From an uncultured Rhodovulum sp. (GTDB lineage: Bacteria; Pseudomonadota; Alphaproteobacteria; Rhodobacterales; Rhodobacteraceae), in NCBI GenBank assembly GCA_946221765.1, contig CAMIMK010000077.1:1-10994 (forward strand): a stretch of 10,994 bases of DNA. The letters are read 5' to 3'. The notes beneath the pieces are model-generated. The model saw nothing but the letters and a program-made list of their open reading frames with translations. It was not told the origin of the DNA and searched no databases. Positions 10,738 through 10,994 of this stretch are shown here, piece after piece (positions within the stretch are counted from its first letter, which is position 1; each line of letters starts with the position of its first letter). Made by a program: the position numbers and the translations under genes.

Positions 10738-10994
10738 ATGCTGAGTGACTTCCGCACCCTCGCCGCCGACCTTGCCCGCCAGCCCAACCATCACCGGGTC
10801 GGGCGTGTCTCGGCGGTCGGCACCGCGGCCATCGAGGTCTCGGGCCTCACCCATCAGGCGCGGATCGGCGACCAGGTGGCGATCGGCGTCGCCCCGGGTG
10901 CCGCCCCCGGCGCCGTCGTCGGTGGCGAGGTGGTGAGCCTCGCCGGCGAGAGCGTGCGGGTGATGACCTATGGCCCGCTCGACGGCGCCGCCAT
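10738..10994 (+). CDS. fliI: Flagellum-specific ATPase FliI, N-terminal part
   Basis: The first 85 codons are present; the gene runs off the window. The N-terminal beta-barrel domain of FliI-type ATPases is recognisable: HHRVGRVSAVGTAAIEVSGL, then ARIGDQVAIGVAPG and VVGGEVVSLAGESVRVMTYGPLDG. FliI powers unloading of export substrates at the flagellar type III gate. The Walker motifs would lie beyond the edge and cannot be checked. The fold is shared with SctN injectisome and F1 beta subunits; the divergent flgB-flgC-fliE-fliQ neighbours favour FliI. ATG 10738 is preceded by a weak GGAAAG. Confidence 0.88.
   Translation, partial: MLSDFRTLAADLARQPNHHRVGRVSAVGTAAIEVSGLTHQARIGDQVAIGVAPGAAPGAVVGGEVVSLAGESVRVMTYGPLDGAA

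Noticed and set aside
1..10994. Mobile elements, CRISPR arrays, phage genes or defence systems
   Set aside because: No transposase, integrase, terminal repeats, target-site duplications or regularly spaced repeats were found. Every convincing gene falls in a known housekeeping, sensory or flagellar family.

Overview
The window is GC-rich, densely packed chromosomal DNA. It most likely comes from an alphaproteobacterium of the Rhodobacterales/Paracoccaceae type. This rests on a tandem cold-shock-domain gene next to a DUF192 gene and tRNA-Pro, a flgB-flgC-fliE-fliQ cluster divergent from fliI, an HWE-family phytochrome kinase, and strong third-position G/C bias that leaves long empty frames open on the opposite strand. 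Genus cannot be fixed from the sequence alone. The first 25 bases are not genomic: they match the 3' part of the Illumina Read 2 adapter, so the left edge is an untrimmed contig end from a draft assembly.

Layout. Positions 26-67 hold what may be the last 13 codons of an unidentified gene on the + strand. tRNA-Pro(UGG) (160-236), a secreted DUF192 protein (261-773) and a double cold-shock-domain protein (733-1251) all read on the minus strand; the two protein genes overlap by 41 bases. An SDR oxidoreductase (1420-2154, minus) is divergent from glutaminase glsA (2293-3240, plus). A long minus-strand block, transcribed from right to left, holds a NYN-domain nuclease-like gene (7883-8458), heme oxygenase bphO (7329-7886), bacteriophytochrome bphP (4808-7339), ispH (3784-4734) and rnhA (3271-3777). 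folK (8588-9160) is divergent from the NYN gene. The right end carries flagellar genes: flgB, flgC, fliE and fliQ on the minus strand, and the start of fliI on the plus strand, cut by the window edge.

How the genes work together. BphO makes biliverdin from heme, and BphP binds it as a red/far-red chromophore, so the overlapping pair is a complete light-sensing unit with an HWE kinase and a C-terminal receiver. Its target is not in the window. The gene in front of bphO is an RNase-like NYN gene whose stop codon overlaps the best bphO start, a CTG. The flagellar genes encode rod proteins (FlgB, FlgC), the basal-body adaptor FliE, and export components FliQ and FliI. The remaining genes are housekeeping: folate (FolK), isoprenoid (IspH), RNA/DNA hybrid removal (RnhA) and glutamine deamidation (GlsA).

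I saw no mobile element, CRISPR array, phage gene or obvious undescribed multi-gene system. The most interesting signals are the apparently non-canonical CTG start of bphO, a perfect 10-bp inverted repeat that would hide the fliQ ribosome binding site just after the fliE stop codon, and terminator-like hairpins in the 5' leaders of two genes for RNA-acting proteins (cold-shock and NYN).
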